Below are positions 30,240 through 38,634 of a stretch of DNA of 43,602 nucleotides, one piece after another. The notes beneath the pieces are model-generated. The model made no database searches. It was not told the DNA's origin and worked only from the letters and a program-made list of their open reading frames with translations. A program made the translations under genes and the position numbers. The stretch's first letter is position 1. Each line of letters begins with the position of its first letter. The DNA comes from Rhodococcus sp. UNC23MFCrub1.1 (GTDB lineage Bacteria; Actinomycetota; Actinomycetes; Mycobacteriales; Mycobacteriaceae), in the NCBI RefSeq assembly GCF_000686025.1, contig NZ_JMLQ01000016.1, forward strand, positions 1-43,602, given 5' to 3'.

Positions 30240-33200
30240 CTAGTAGACCCGCAGCGTCCCCGGCGACCACAGCCCGCTCCGGGTCTGCTCGGTGACCTCG
30301 ACGGTCGCTGCGGACGCGCTCGGATCGAACCTGTCGTAGCGCTCGAGCGAACCCCAGTCGCGTCCCCAGTCGTGGTTCAGGTACGTCGGCACGGTGGTGG
30401 GTGTCGCCAGCATCTCGGTGAAGCCCAGCGGGCCACCGTTCTCCGCGGCCTGCCACGTGTCGGTGGACGAGACCGCCAACCCGCGATCGGGCAGGATGCG
30501 GAAGTTCGGCACCTCGGCGACGCCGTCGAGATGGTCGAACGGACGCTGGCACGGGAACTGCAGCCCCACGGCCCAGTCCAGCAGGACGGGCTGCGTCGTG
30601 CCGATCTCCTCCTGCAGCGGGACGACCACGGGCACGCGGGGCGGCGTGAAGGCCAGCCACTGGTCACCGGTGAGGTTGGGATCGTTGGCGACCACACGCA
30701 CGGCATCCGCATCGGGGGAGAGCTCGTCGAGCGGGATGCGCAGGTTGCGCCACGACGGTGCCGGGCCGATGTCCTTGGGGAGGTAGTCGCCCTGGACCTG
30801 CACCGAGCCGTCCGGCTGCCGGATGCCGTACTCGACGCGGAGCGACTGACCGTACGTGTTCTCGCCGGTCTCCTGGTTCTCGGACCAGATGCGGCCGGCC
30901 GCACTGACCACCACCAGGGGCGCGTCGTCACTGCGCGCGGGGAGGCCGTACCAGCTCGACGTCGCGTAGGCCGGTGTCTGCACCCCGGTCTGGTACGAGC
31001 CGAGGACGGGTGTCGTGGCGGGGTCGAGCCCGAAGGGCAGGCGCGCGGTGGAGCCGTTGACGCCGGCGGCGCCGACACCACCCGCGGTACCGGAGGACTG
31101 ACCCTCCTCGAAGGACGCGCCCACGGACTGCTGGTCGGTGTTGCCCTGTCCGGGCTTGACCTCCACGGCGTCGGCACTGAGGTCGGTGGGGATGCCGTTG
31201 GGTGTGAAGCCGACGGGCTCGGCGCCGCCCAGTGGGCCCGTGGCAGTGTCCACTGGTCCCGGAAGTGGCGACAGCACACCGGCATTCGGGTCGGACTCCA
31301 CGAGGACGTCCCCGGCCAGTCCGCAGCTGTTGCCGGCCAACGCCTGCACGTTGGAGCGACCGAGCGAGTAGGCGGGGTACTGCGAGACGGCACCCTTGAG
31401 GAGCGAGAGGATCTCGAACAGAACGAGCAACCCGGCCACCACGGTGAGCGGCGCGGCCGCGAACTTGCGGATGCGCCGCCCGCGTTCGGTTCCGGGCTTC
31501 GGTTGCGGCGCAGCGAATCCCTCGCGGAGATAGTGCCATGCCGCGAGTCCGACGGCGGCGAAGAACAGGATCAGCAGCACGGTGTTGGACTGGATTCCCT
31601 TGACCGAGACCACCTTGTCGAACCACGGCACGCCGTAACTCGAGACGTACCAGTACCCGTTGATGCCCGAGAACGACAGTGCGAGAACGAAGGCGAGACC
31701 GACGACGAAGACGGTGCGGTTGCGCCGCGACCGCAGTGCACTGGCCGAGACCGCGACGGCGGTGAGCGCCGCGAGCGAACCGGCGATGCCGGCGTACACC
31801 CCGAAGTGGTGGGTCCACTTCGTCGGGTTGAACATCATGAAGAAGATGGTGCCGAAGACGACACCGATGAGACGCCACGCCGGACCGGACGGTACGCCCG
31901 GGATCCGCTTGCGCCGCAGCAGGACGAACACCGTGGTGAAGAGGCACAGCAGCATGGTCAGGAAGGCGAAGCGGCGGGCGACCGATCCGTCGACCGTCTG
32001 GACGAAGAGGTAGTAGTACCGCAGGAAGTCGTTGTACCAGGGCAGGTTCGGACCGATGAGCGTGCGGACACGCGTCGACTCCTGGACCGCCGCGAAGGTC
32101 TGGTCCCCGTAGACGACGATGAGGACCAGCACGCCGGCACTGGCGATGGGTGCCAGCAGCGGCAGCGTCCCGACCATGCGGTGCCGTTTGACCACGATGC
32201 GCACCAGCGGCCGGATGCCCGTCAGGATCGCGGCGACACACATGAGGCCGGTGGGTGCGGCGGCGAGGGTGAAGGCGCCGATCAGCGCTGCCATGGCGGC
32301 GGGGAGCAGCCGTCCGGTCGCGATGGCGCGCTCGACGGAGCACCACGTGAGCAGGGCGCCGAGGGCCACGACGGGCTCGGGACGCAGCCCGTTGTTGTAC
32401 GGCAGCCAGAAGGCGAGGAAGACCAGTCCGCCGGTCCAGACGGCGACCGAGTTGACGCGCACCGCGCGCCCGAGGCGCGGGACCACCTCGCGGCTGATGA
32501 CCAGCCAGCACAGGATGCCGGCGATCAGCGCGGGCAGGCGCATCCAGGGGCTCGCCGTGGAGATCTTGGCGAACGCGGCCAGCACGTCGTAGTACCAGCC
32601 GAAGGGCGCCTCGGGGACACCGAACCAGCGGAAGTAGTTGGCCATGTAGCCGGCGTTCTCGGAGACGCGGGCCATGGTGAGCAGGTACCCGTCGTCCGCG
32701 GTGTTGGCGCCGAAGAAGTGCCAGCCGGCGAGCGCGCCGACCACCACCGCGTCGATACCGGTGACCTTCCACCAGTGCGCGGGGAAGAAGCGGCGGTGGG
32801 TGCGGCCGTCGACACCGTCGAGCCTGGCCAGCGCACTCAGTGCGAGCGCCGTGCAGGCGATGGCGGCGGCCATGGCGAGCAGCTTGAGCACGGTGGGCGA
32901 CGACGAGAAACGGGAGTCGACGGCGATCGACACGTCGAGGCCCGGGTACTGCGCGGCGCTGCCGGCGAGGTCGGAGTAGACGCCGACCACCTGGGGCCGC
33001 AGGTCGCCGCCGAGCTGACCCGCGCGGGGATTGCCCTGTGCGTCCACGAGCCCGTCGAACGACGCGGACGTGGCATCGATGGTGGACGTGAAGGTGATCG
33101 CCCCGCACGCGGCCGACTGCACCTCGGAGCGTGGGGCGGAGACGATCACGACGTTGCGGTCGAGGACGTCGACCGTGTTCTCGCCGACGCGGACGAACAT

Positions 33201-33551
33201 CGCGTTCAGCGCGGCGCCCTCGCCCTGCGGCGGCGCGGTGGAGAGGAGGATGCCGCCCGCGGCCGGCACGTCCGCGACGGCGCTGCAGGGGATGGAGACC
33301 GACACCGAGACCGGCACCTGGGACATCAGGGGTGCATCGACACTGTCGACGGTGCCGTCCTGCGGCCACTGGACGACGGCGTCGTCCTGGGTGACCGGAA
33401 GGAACGGGGTCAGAATCGCGAAGAGAACACCGAGAACCCCCGCCACCATCGCCACGAGGCGGGTGGTGCGGTACTGCTGTCGGACGTCCACCGAGCGATC
33501 CGGGCCGGCAGGTGTCGGCGCGGTCGGCGAAGAGGTGAGGGCGTCGGGCAC
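30240..33551 (-). CDS. emb: Emb-family arabinofuranosyltransferase (downstream paralogue)
   Basis: This 1103-residue GT-C (GT53-type) membrane enzyme extends arabinan using decaprenyl-phosphoryl-arabinose. The N-terminal helix ends in FAILTPFLPV and is followed by a periplasmic beta-domain (about residues 50-210), about 14 further helices and a C-terminal periplasmic carbohydrate-binding region with WRNLRIPLDEL, WLAFTPPR and FPCQRPFDHLDG. The catalytic loop reads NTADDGYLLTMARV. M293 aligns with the ethambutol-resistance position M306 of EmbB. GTG at 33551 is chosen because a TAACAT box lies exactly 8 nt upstream. GTG at 33590 is possible. The frame is open far upstream through the neighbouring emb gene, but that is an antisense-like artefact. 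Whether it equals EmbA, EmbB or EmbC is undecided. Confidence 0.93.
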   Translation of the reverse strand: MPDALTSSPTAPTPAGPDRSVDVRQQYRTTRLVAMVAGVLGVLFAILTPFLPVTQDDAVVQWPQDGTVDSVDAPLMSQVPVSVSVSIPCSAVADVPAAGGILLSTAPPQGEGAALNAMFVRVGENTVDVLDRNVVIVSAPRSEVQSAACGAITFTSTIDATSASFDGLVDAQGNPRAGQLGGDLRPQVVGVYSDLAGSAAQYPGLDVSIAVDSRFSSSPTVLKLLAMAAAIACTALALSALARLDGVDGRTHRRFFPAHWWKVTGIDAVVVGALAGWHFFGANTADDGYLLTMARVSENAGYMANYFRWFGVPEAPFGWYYDVLAAFAKISTASPWMRLPALIAGILCWLVISREVVPRLGRAVRVNSVAVWTGGLVFLAFWLPYNNGLRPEPVVALGALLTWCSVERAIATGRLLPAAMAALIGAFTLAAAPTGLMCVAAILTGIRPLVRIVVKRHRMVGTLPLLAPIASAGVLVLIVVYGDQTFAAVQESTRVRTLIGPNLPWYNDFLRYYYLFVQTVDGSVARRFAFLTMLLCLFTTVFVLLRRKRIPGVPSGPAWRLIGVVFGTIFFMMFNPTKWTHHFGVYAGIAGSLAALTAVAVSASALRSRRNRTVFVVGLAFVLALSFSGINGYWYVSSYGVPWFDKVVSVKGIQSNTVLLILFFAAVGLAAWHYLREGFAAPQPKPGTERGRRIRKFAAAPLTVVAGLLVLFEILSLLKGAVSQYPAYSLGRSNVQALAGNSCGLAGDVLVESDPNAGVLSPLPGPVDTATGPLGGAEPVGFTPNGIPTDLSADAVEVKPGQGNTDQQSVGASFEEGQSSGTAGGVGAAGVNGSTARLPFGLDPATTPVLGSYQTGVQTPAYATSSWYGLPARSDDAPLVVVSAAGRIWSENQETGENTYGQSLRVEYGIRQPDGSVQVQGDYLPKDIGPAPSWRNLRIPLDELSPDADAVRVVANDPNLTGDQWLAFTPPRVPVVVPLQEEIGTTQPVLLDWAVGLQFPCQRPFDHLDGVAEVPNFRILPDRGLAVSSTDTWQAAENGGPLGFTEMLATPTTVPTYLNHDWGRDWGSLERYDRFDPSASAATVEVTEQTRSGLWSPGTLRVY

Positions 33552-33559
33552 GGCTCCCG

Positions 33560-33565
33560 ATGTTA
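33560..33565 (-). promoter_or_regulatory. -10 box, putative leaderless promoter of the downstream emb gene
   Basis: TAACAT on the minus strand ends 8 nt before the GTG start at 33551, in the 50-nt gap between the two emb genes. It suggests the second emb can be transcribed separately. Confidence 0.45.
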
Positions 33566-33601
33566 TGCGACCGTGATCCGGTTGCTGCACCCGCTGGTTA
33601 C

Positions 33602-36600
33602 TTACTGGTACTTGATGTGTCCGGGCGACCAGATGCCCGAACGCGACGACGTGGTCACGTCGGGTTCGACGGCCACCGCGTCCGGGTCGAGGGGCAGATA
33701 GCGCTCGAGGGATCCCCAGTCGCGACGGAGGTCGTCCGCCAGGTAGGTCGGTACCGTCTCCGCGCGCAGGACCAGTGCGGTCCAGCCCAGGGGGCCGCCG
33801 CCGACGGAGTCCTGCCAGGCATTGGTCGACTCGGCCCCGTTGCGGTCGGGCAGGATGCGCCACTCCGGCAGTTCGGCGACTCCGTAGCGGTGGTCGAACG
33901 GCCGCTGGCACGGGAACGCGAGTCCGACGGACCAGTCCAGCAGCACCGGGTCGGTGGACCCGACGACGTCGTTGAGAACAGTGGTCCGCGGTGCGCGCGG
34001 CGGGGTGACGGCGAGCCACTGGTCGCCCGCCAGATCCTCGTCGGAGGCGACGAGTCGCACAGCGTTGGCGGTCGGCGGGACCTGGTCGAGGGGGACCCGC
34101 AGGTTGCGCCACGACGGTTGCGGGCCGATGTCGATGGGCGCGACGCGTCCGAGGATCTCCTCGGCACCGTCCGCCCCGACCGTGGCGTACTCCACCTCGA
34201 GGCTCTGCCCCGGGGTGACGATGCCGTCGGTGTCGACCGAGCGGATACGACCCGCGGCGGTGACGGACAGGAAGTCTCGCTGCGCGGCGTCGGGCAGCGC
34301 GTACCAGCCGGACGTGAGGCTCGCCGGTGCGGCGTCACCGGAGCCGAAGCTGCCGAGAACCGGCGTGGTCGCGGGGTCCAGCCCGAACGGCAGCGCGATC
34401 CGCGAGCCGTTGACGCCGGTGCCGGCGGTGGTGCCGCCCCCGGTGCCCGCGCTGTTCGCGGTGGCCTGCTGATCGGTGTCCGAGGGGTCGACCGAGTTGG
34501 CTCCGCCTGTCGCACCCGAGCTCTCGCGATCGGCGCTCAGATCGCCGGCGACGCCGTTCGGGGTGAAGCCGACGCTGGCGGTCCCGGCGAGCGGGTCGGC
34601 GCCCGGCTCGGGGTTCAGCGGCTGGAGCATCGAGGCGTTCGGATCGGTCTCCACCAGGACGTCGCGTGCCAGGCCACACGATTGACCGAGGATCGAGTTC
34701 ACGTTGGACCGGGCCACCGAGTACGCGGGGTACTGCGACACCGCGCCCTTCAGCAGGGACAACACCTCGAACAGCACCACGAGGCCGGCCACGACGGTGA
34801 GCGAGGCCCCGCTGAAACGCCGGGTCCGCGCCGGCTCGGCGCCGACGTAGGGAGCGCGGAAGTGTTGCCATGCGGCGTACGCCAGCGTCAGCACGGTGAG
34901 CCCGAGCAGCAGCGTCGCGAAGCCCTTGCCGGCGATGGACGGGGGCTTGTCGAACCACGGCACGCCGTAGCTCGAGACGTACCACCACCCGTTGGACCCG
35001 GTGAACGCCAGCGCGGTGAGGAACAGGACGGCGCCCGTGAACAGAGTCCGGTTGCGCGGTGAACGCTCCGTCGCCGACATCACGGCGATGGCGGCGAGCG
35101 CGGCGAGAGACCCTGCGAGCCCGGCGTAGACGCCGAAGTGGTGCGTCCACTTGGTCGGCGTGAACATCATGAGGGCGAGGGCTCCGGCGACGATGCCGAG
35201 GATGCGGCGGGACGGACCGGTCGACGTTCCCGGGATCCGGCCGCCGCGGCGCAGCATCACGACGAGGCACGTCACGAGGCACAGCAGCATCGCGAAGACG
35301 GCGAAGCGGCGGGCGAGCGACCCGTCCGGAGCGATGTTCAGCAGAGCGTCCCAGCGGTACCGCTCGTCGAACCACTTCACGTTGGGTCCGACCGCGGATC
35401 GGACACGGGTGGCCTCGAGGACGGAGGCGACGGTCTGGTCGGCGAACACGGCGAACAGCACCACGGTGCCCGCCGCGAGGATCGGGGCCAGCAGCGCGGG
35501 CAGTCCGACGGCGTGGCGCCGACGGACGACGATCTGGATGACCGGGCGCGCGCCGGCCAGCAACGCGGCGATCGCGATGAGGCCGGTGGGTCCGGCAGCG
35601 AGGGAGAAGGCGGCGATCACCACGGCCACGGCCGCGGGCAGCAGGCGCCCGGTGGAGACCGCGCGCTCGATGGAGCACCAGGTGAGCAGAGCGCCGAGTG
35701 CGATGATCGGCTCGGGACGCAGGCCGTTGTCGTAGGGCAGCCAGAAGGCCAGGAAGACCAGACCGGCCGTCCACACGGCCACCGGTCGGGTGCGTACCGC
35801 GCGACCGAGGCGCGGGATGACCTCCCGAGAGATGACGAGCCAGCACAGGACGGCCGCGATCAGCGCGGGCAGGCGCATCCACGGGCTGGCGGTCGACACC
35901 TTGGCCAGTGCGGCCAGCATGTCGTAGTACGGCATGCCGAAGGGCGCCTCGGGCACGCCGAACCACCGGTAGTAGTTGGCCATGTATCCCGAGTGCTCGG
36001 AGACCCGCGCCATGTTGAGCAGATATCCGTCGTCCGAGGTGTTGGCGCCGATGACGTGCCACAGCAGCAGCGTCCCCACGACCACGGCATCCACGCCGGT
36101 GACCCGGAGCCAGTGCCGGGGGAAGAACCGCCGTGCGCGCCGGCCGTCGGCGTCGTCGAGCCGGTGCAGTGCGACCAGCGACGCGACGACCAGGAGCGAT
36201 CCCAGCACGATCGCGAGCAGTTTCAGCGTCGACGGTGAGGAGGAGAACCGGGAGTCCACGTCGATGCGTACCGACATGTCGGCCGGTGCGGATCCGGTCA
36301 GGTCGCTGAACACCCCGACGGTCTGGGGGCGCACGTCGCCCGGGGCCGTGCCGGTGAGATCGCCGACCGCCGCGGTGGTGCTCTCCGGCGTCGAGGTGAG
36401 AGTGAGCGCATCGCAGCCGGCCACGGTGTCCGCGGGCACCGAGAGCAGCAGTTGGTCGCGCAGCACGACGGTGACGTCGCCGGCGTCGGTCCGTGTGACC
36501 ACGAGGCCCACGCGCCGGGCGTCCGGTGACTGCGGCGCAACGGTGGACAGCACCAGGCTGCCCGGCGCGGCGTCGGCGAGAACGGAACACGGGACGGTGG

Positions 36601-36871
36601 CCGACAGCGAGAGCGGGTTGTACGAGACGAGGGGCGTCTCGACGCTGGTGAACGAGCCGTCCTGCGGCCAGGTGACGGACGCGGCGTCCTGCTCGACGGG
36701 CAGGAGCGGGGTGAGGATCGCCAGAAGTGTGCCGAGCAGACCCGTGACGATCGCGACGATGCGCGTGGTGGCGAACTGTCCCGACCGGCCTCCGGCCTTC
36801 CCGAAGGCGAATCGACTCGGTCTCGACGCCGGGGCCGGTGGTTCGGTCGTCGTCTCGGCGGTTGTCGGCAC
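33602..36871 (-). CDS. emb: Emb-family arabinofuranosyltransferase (upstream paralogue)
   Basis: This 1089-residue tandem paralogue of the following gene has the same architecture: an N-terminal helix (AILTPLLPVEQD), a periplasmic beta-domain, a multi-helix GT-C core and a C-terminal carbohydrate-binding domain (WRNLRVPLDQV, WLAVTPPRAP, FPCQRPFDHRYG). The catalytic loop is NTSDDGYLLNMARV. M287 is equivalent to EmbB M306. The following YMANYYRWFGVPEAPFG is conserved. In mycobacteria EmbA-EmbB build the arabinogalactan hexa-arabinoside motif, while EmbC acts on lipoarabinomannan. With two copies here, the division of labour is unknown. GTG at 36871 has a TAGCAT box 6 nt upstream. Confidence 0.94.
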   Translation of the reverse strand: MPTTAETTTEPPAPASRPSRFAFGKAGGRSGQFATTRIVAIVTGLLGTLLAILTPLLPVEQDAASVTWPQDGSFTSVETPLVSYNPLSLSATVPCSVLADAAPGSLVLSTVAPQSPDARRVGLVVTRTDAGDVTVVLRDQLLLSVPADTVAGCDALTLTSTPESTTAAVGDLTGTAPGDVRPQTVGVFSDLTGSAPADMSVRIDVDSRFSSSPSTLKLLAIVLGSLLVVASLVALHRLDDADGRRARRFFPRHWLRVTGVDAVVVGTLLLWHVIGANTSDDGYLLNMARVSEHSGYMANYYRWFGVPEAPFGMPYYDMLAALAKVSTASPWMRLPALIAAVLCWLVISREVIPRLGRAVRTRPVAVWTAGLVFLAFWLPYDNGLRPEPIIALGALLTWCSIERAVSTGRLLPAAVAVVIAAFSLAAGPTGLIAIAALLAGARPVIQIVVRRRHAVGLPALLAPILAAGTVVLFAVFADQTVASVLEATRVRSAVGPNVKWFDERYRWDALLNIAPDGSLARRFAVFAMLLCLVTCLVVMLRRGGRIPGTSTGPSRRILGIVAGALALMMFTPTKWTHHFGVYAGLAGSLAALAAIAVMSATERSPRNRTLFTGAVLFLTALAFTGSNGWWYVSSYGVPWFDKPPSIAGKGFATLLLGLTVLTLAYAAWQHFRAPYVGAEPARTRRFSGASLTVVAGLVVLFEVLSLLKGAVSQYPAYSVARSNVNSILGQSCGLARDVLVETDPNASMLQPLNPEPGADPLAGTASVGFTPNGVAGDLSADRESSGATGGANSVDPSDTDQQATANSAGTGGGTTAGTGVNGSRIALPFGLDPATTPVLGSFGSGDAAPASLTSGWYALPDAAQRDFLSVTAAGRIRSVDTDGIVTPGQSLEVEYATVGADGAEEILGRVAPIDIGPQPSWRNLRVPLDQVPPTANAVRLVASDEDLAGDQWLAVTPPRAPRTTVLNDVVGSTDPVLLDWSVGLAFPCQRPFDHRYGVAELPEWRILPDRNGAESTNAWQDSVGGGPLGWTALVLRAETVPTYLADDLRRDWGSLERYLPLDPDAVAVEPDVTTSSRSGIWSPGHIKYQ

Positions 36872-36877
36872 GCCACG

Positions 36878-36883
36878 ATGCTA
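36878..36883 (-). promoter_or_regulatory. -10 box, possible leaderless promoter of the upstream emb gene
   Basis: TAGCAT on the minus strand ends 6 nt before GTG 36871, in the 47-nt gap after the GT-C-like gene. An internal promoter of the arabinan operon is possible. Confidence 0.4.
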
Positions 36884-36918
36884 GGCGACGAGACCCGCCC
36901 CGCCAGAATCCGCGACCG

Positions 36919-38634
36919 TCAGCGGACGTCCCACACGTACGTGCCGTCGATCTCGGTGGCGGTGCGACCCAGCAGATCGTCGACGGTGTCGCGCAGTGCG
37001 TCCTGGTTCTCGGTCGGGGGCAGCATCACCACGTCGGCATCCCAGAACGCGAGGTCCTCTCGCGCCGTGCGTCGCTGATCGTCGTTCAGTGTCGGGACGA
37101 TGCCGGTGCGTCCCGCGGTGCCGAGCAGCTTCGCGGTGGGTCGATCGATCGCGCCGTACTTCGCCTCCCCGTCCGGTTGTCCGCTCGGTCCGACGAAGTA
37201 GCCACCGGCGATGCGGTACTCGAGCCCGGTGTCCACCTGCCAGCGCAGCGCTGCGGCGGTGCCGGGATTCGGGACCGGCACGGTGACGATCGATCCCGGG
37301 TCGTCGGTGTCGACGTACTCGCGCCACGTCCCGTCCGCCAGGAACGACGGGGTCTCTCCCCGGTCGGCCGTCGGCAGCGGTGTCGGTGCGAGGGGGACGA
37401 GTGCGACGGCGAGAGCGCCCGTCCACACCACGGCGACGCGGCGCGAGGCGGGTGCGGTCAGGACGCGATCGGTGACCATCGCGATCAGCAGCGCCATGGC
37501 CGGCACCGCGGCCAGTACGAACCGGGTCTCGAGGACGGACTGCAGGAGCGGGATCCGGTCGAGGTACTCGCCGGGCAGGGCGATGCCGGTCTCCGTCCCG
37601 TCGACCACGAGGGCGACGCCCAGTGAGGCGACGCCGAGGATCAGGATCGACACGAAGGCGGCCACCGCGATCGGACGACGGCGCAGCACCACGGCGGAGA
37701 CCACGACGAGAAGCAGCAGCGGGATGCCGAAGTACGCGTTCTGCTCGGTGGGGTTCAGGGCGACGTCGTCCATCGGAAACGCTGCACCCCAGAGCGACTG
37801 GGGCGGGAACCGGACGAGTGACACCAGATCGTTCCCGGGCAGATTGTGGTCGAGGTAGCTGTAGTGCTGTCGCCCGCGGAACTGCCACCACAGGGGTATC
37901 GCGACGAGCACCGCTGTCAGCAGTGCGGCACCCAGCACGGGCAGTGCCGCGTGCCGGACCATGGGGACGAACCGGCGCGGCCGGAACACCCAGTACAGCA
38001 CCGTGAACAGGGCGACGGCGACCGCGAAGACGAGGAGCGGCTCCTCGCCGAGCATCACCTGCCACGCCACCAGGAGACCCAGGACGACGGCGTGACGGCG
38101 ACGGCGAGTGTTCTCCGCGTCGGCCATTCGGACGAGCAGATACAGGATGAACGGCAGGACTCCCAGCACGACGAAGTTGGGGTGGGCGTTGGCGTGCGAG
38201 ATCATGCCCGGCGCGAACCCGCAGAGGAGCCCGCCGAGACCCGCGGCCGCACGTGACCGGATCACGGTGCGGGAGAACAGGAAGTACCACCCGTAGGCGG
38301 TGGTCGCCAGCCCGAGCGTCAGGGCGAGGGTGAACGTGGCCGCCGGTCCGAAGGCCAGAGTGATCGGTGTCAGAGGTACCGACAGGCCGAGCATCGCGGT
38401 GTTGGCCATCATGTTCACGCCGTCGGGCGCGTTCTGCAGGTCGGAGAAGAACGGGTTGTCGAAATGGGTGACCGAGCGGGCGGTCACGGCGAAGAACCAC
38501 TCCCACATGGTCTGGTCCTGGCCGCTGAAACGGAGGTACTGCGACTGCAGGTGCTGCCACTGGTTGTGCAGCACCAGCACGGACAGCAGCGTGTAGACGG
38601 TGGCAGCGAGGAGGTCCGCCCGGCGGGCGGTCAC
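36919..38634 (-). CDS. polytopic membrane protein, putative GT-C-like glycosyltransferase
   Basis: This 571-residue protein is not firmly recognised. It shows a first membrane helix (about residues 8-22) and then a loop with acidic and aromatic residues (GQDQTMWEWFF, D40 and E45). About ten further helices and a C-terminal soluble tail of about 150 residues follow (from about 420), probably periplasmic. This layout (an early acidic loop, many helices, a terminal soluble domain) is that of lipid-phosphate-sugar-dependent GT-C enzymes. GTG at 38634 overlaps the aftA stop (GTGA), so translation is coupled to aftA. The emb genes follow after 47 nt. A role in arabinan or another wall glycan is inferred from context only. 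A YfhO-like or other membrane protein is the alternative. Confidence 0.82.
   Translation of the reverse strand: MTARRADLLAATVYTLLSVLVLHNQWQHLQSQYLRFSGQDQTMWEWFFAVTARSVTHFDNPFFSDLQNAPDGVNMMANTAMLGLSVPLTPITLAFGPAATFTLALTLGLATTAYGWYFLFSRTVIRSRAAAGLGGLLCGFAPGMISHANAHPNFVVLGVLPFILYLLVRMADAENTRRRRHAVVLGLLVAWQVMLGEEPLLVFAVAVALFTVLYWVFRPRRFVPMVRHAALPVLGAALLTAVLVAIPLWWQFRGRQHYSYLDHNLPGNDLVSLVRFPPQSLWGAAFPMDDVALNPTEQNAYFGIPLLLLVVVSAVVLRRRPIAVAAFVSILILGVASLGVALVVDGTETGIALPGEYLDRIPLLQSVLETRFVLAAVPAMALLIAMVTDRVLTAPASRRVAVVWTGALAVALVPLAPTPLPTADRGETPSFLADGTWREYVDTDDPGSIVTVPVPNPGTAAALRWQVDTGLEYRIAGGYFVGPSGQPDGEAKYGAIDRPTAKLLGTAGRTGIVPTLNDDQRRTAREDLAFWDADVVMLPPTENQDALRDTVDDLLGRTATEIDGTYVWDVR

Noticed and set aside
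29523..33701. Open frame of 1392 codons on the plus strand
   Set aside because: It first overlaps the lipase in another frame and then runs antisense to emb. Its Arg/Gly/Glu/Asp-rich composition is typical of GC-rich antisense frames, and it contains no domain.
30240..34112. Extended N terminus for the downstream emb
   Set aside because: The extra residues upstream of 33551 are Arg/Pro-rich read-through inside the neighbouring emb gene. The family N terminus begins shortly after 33551.
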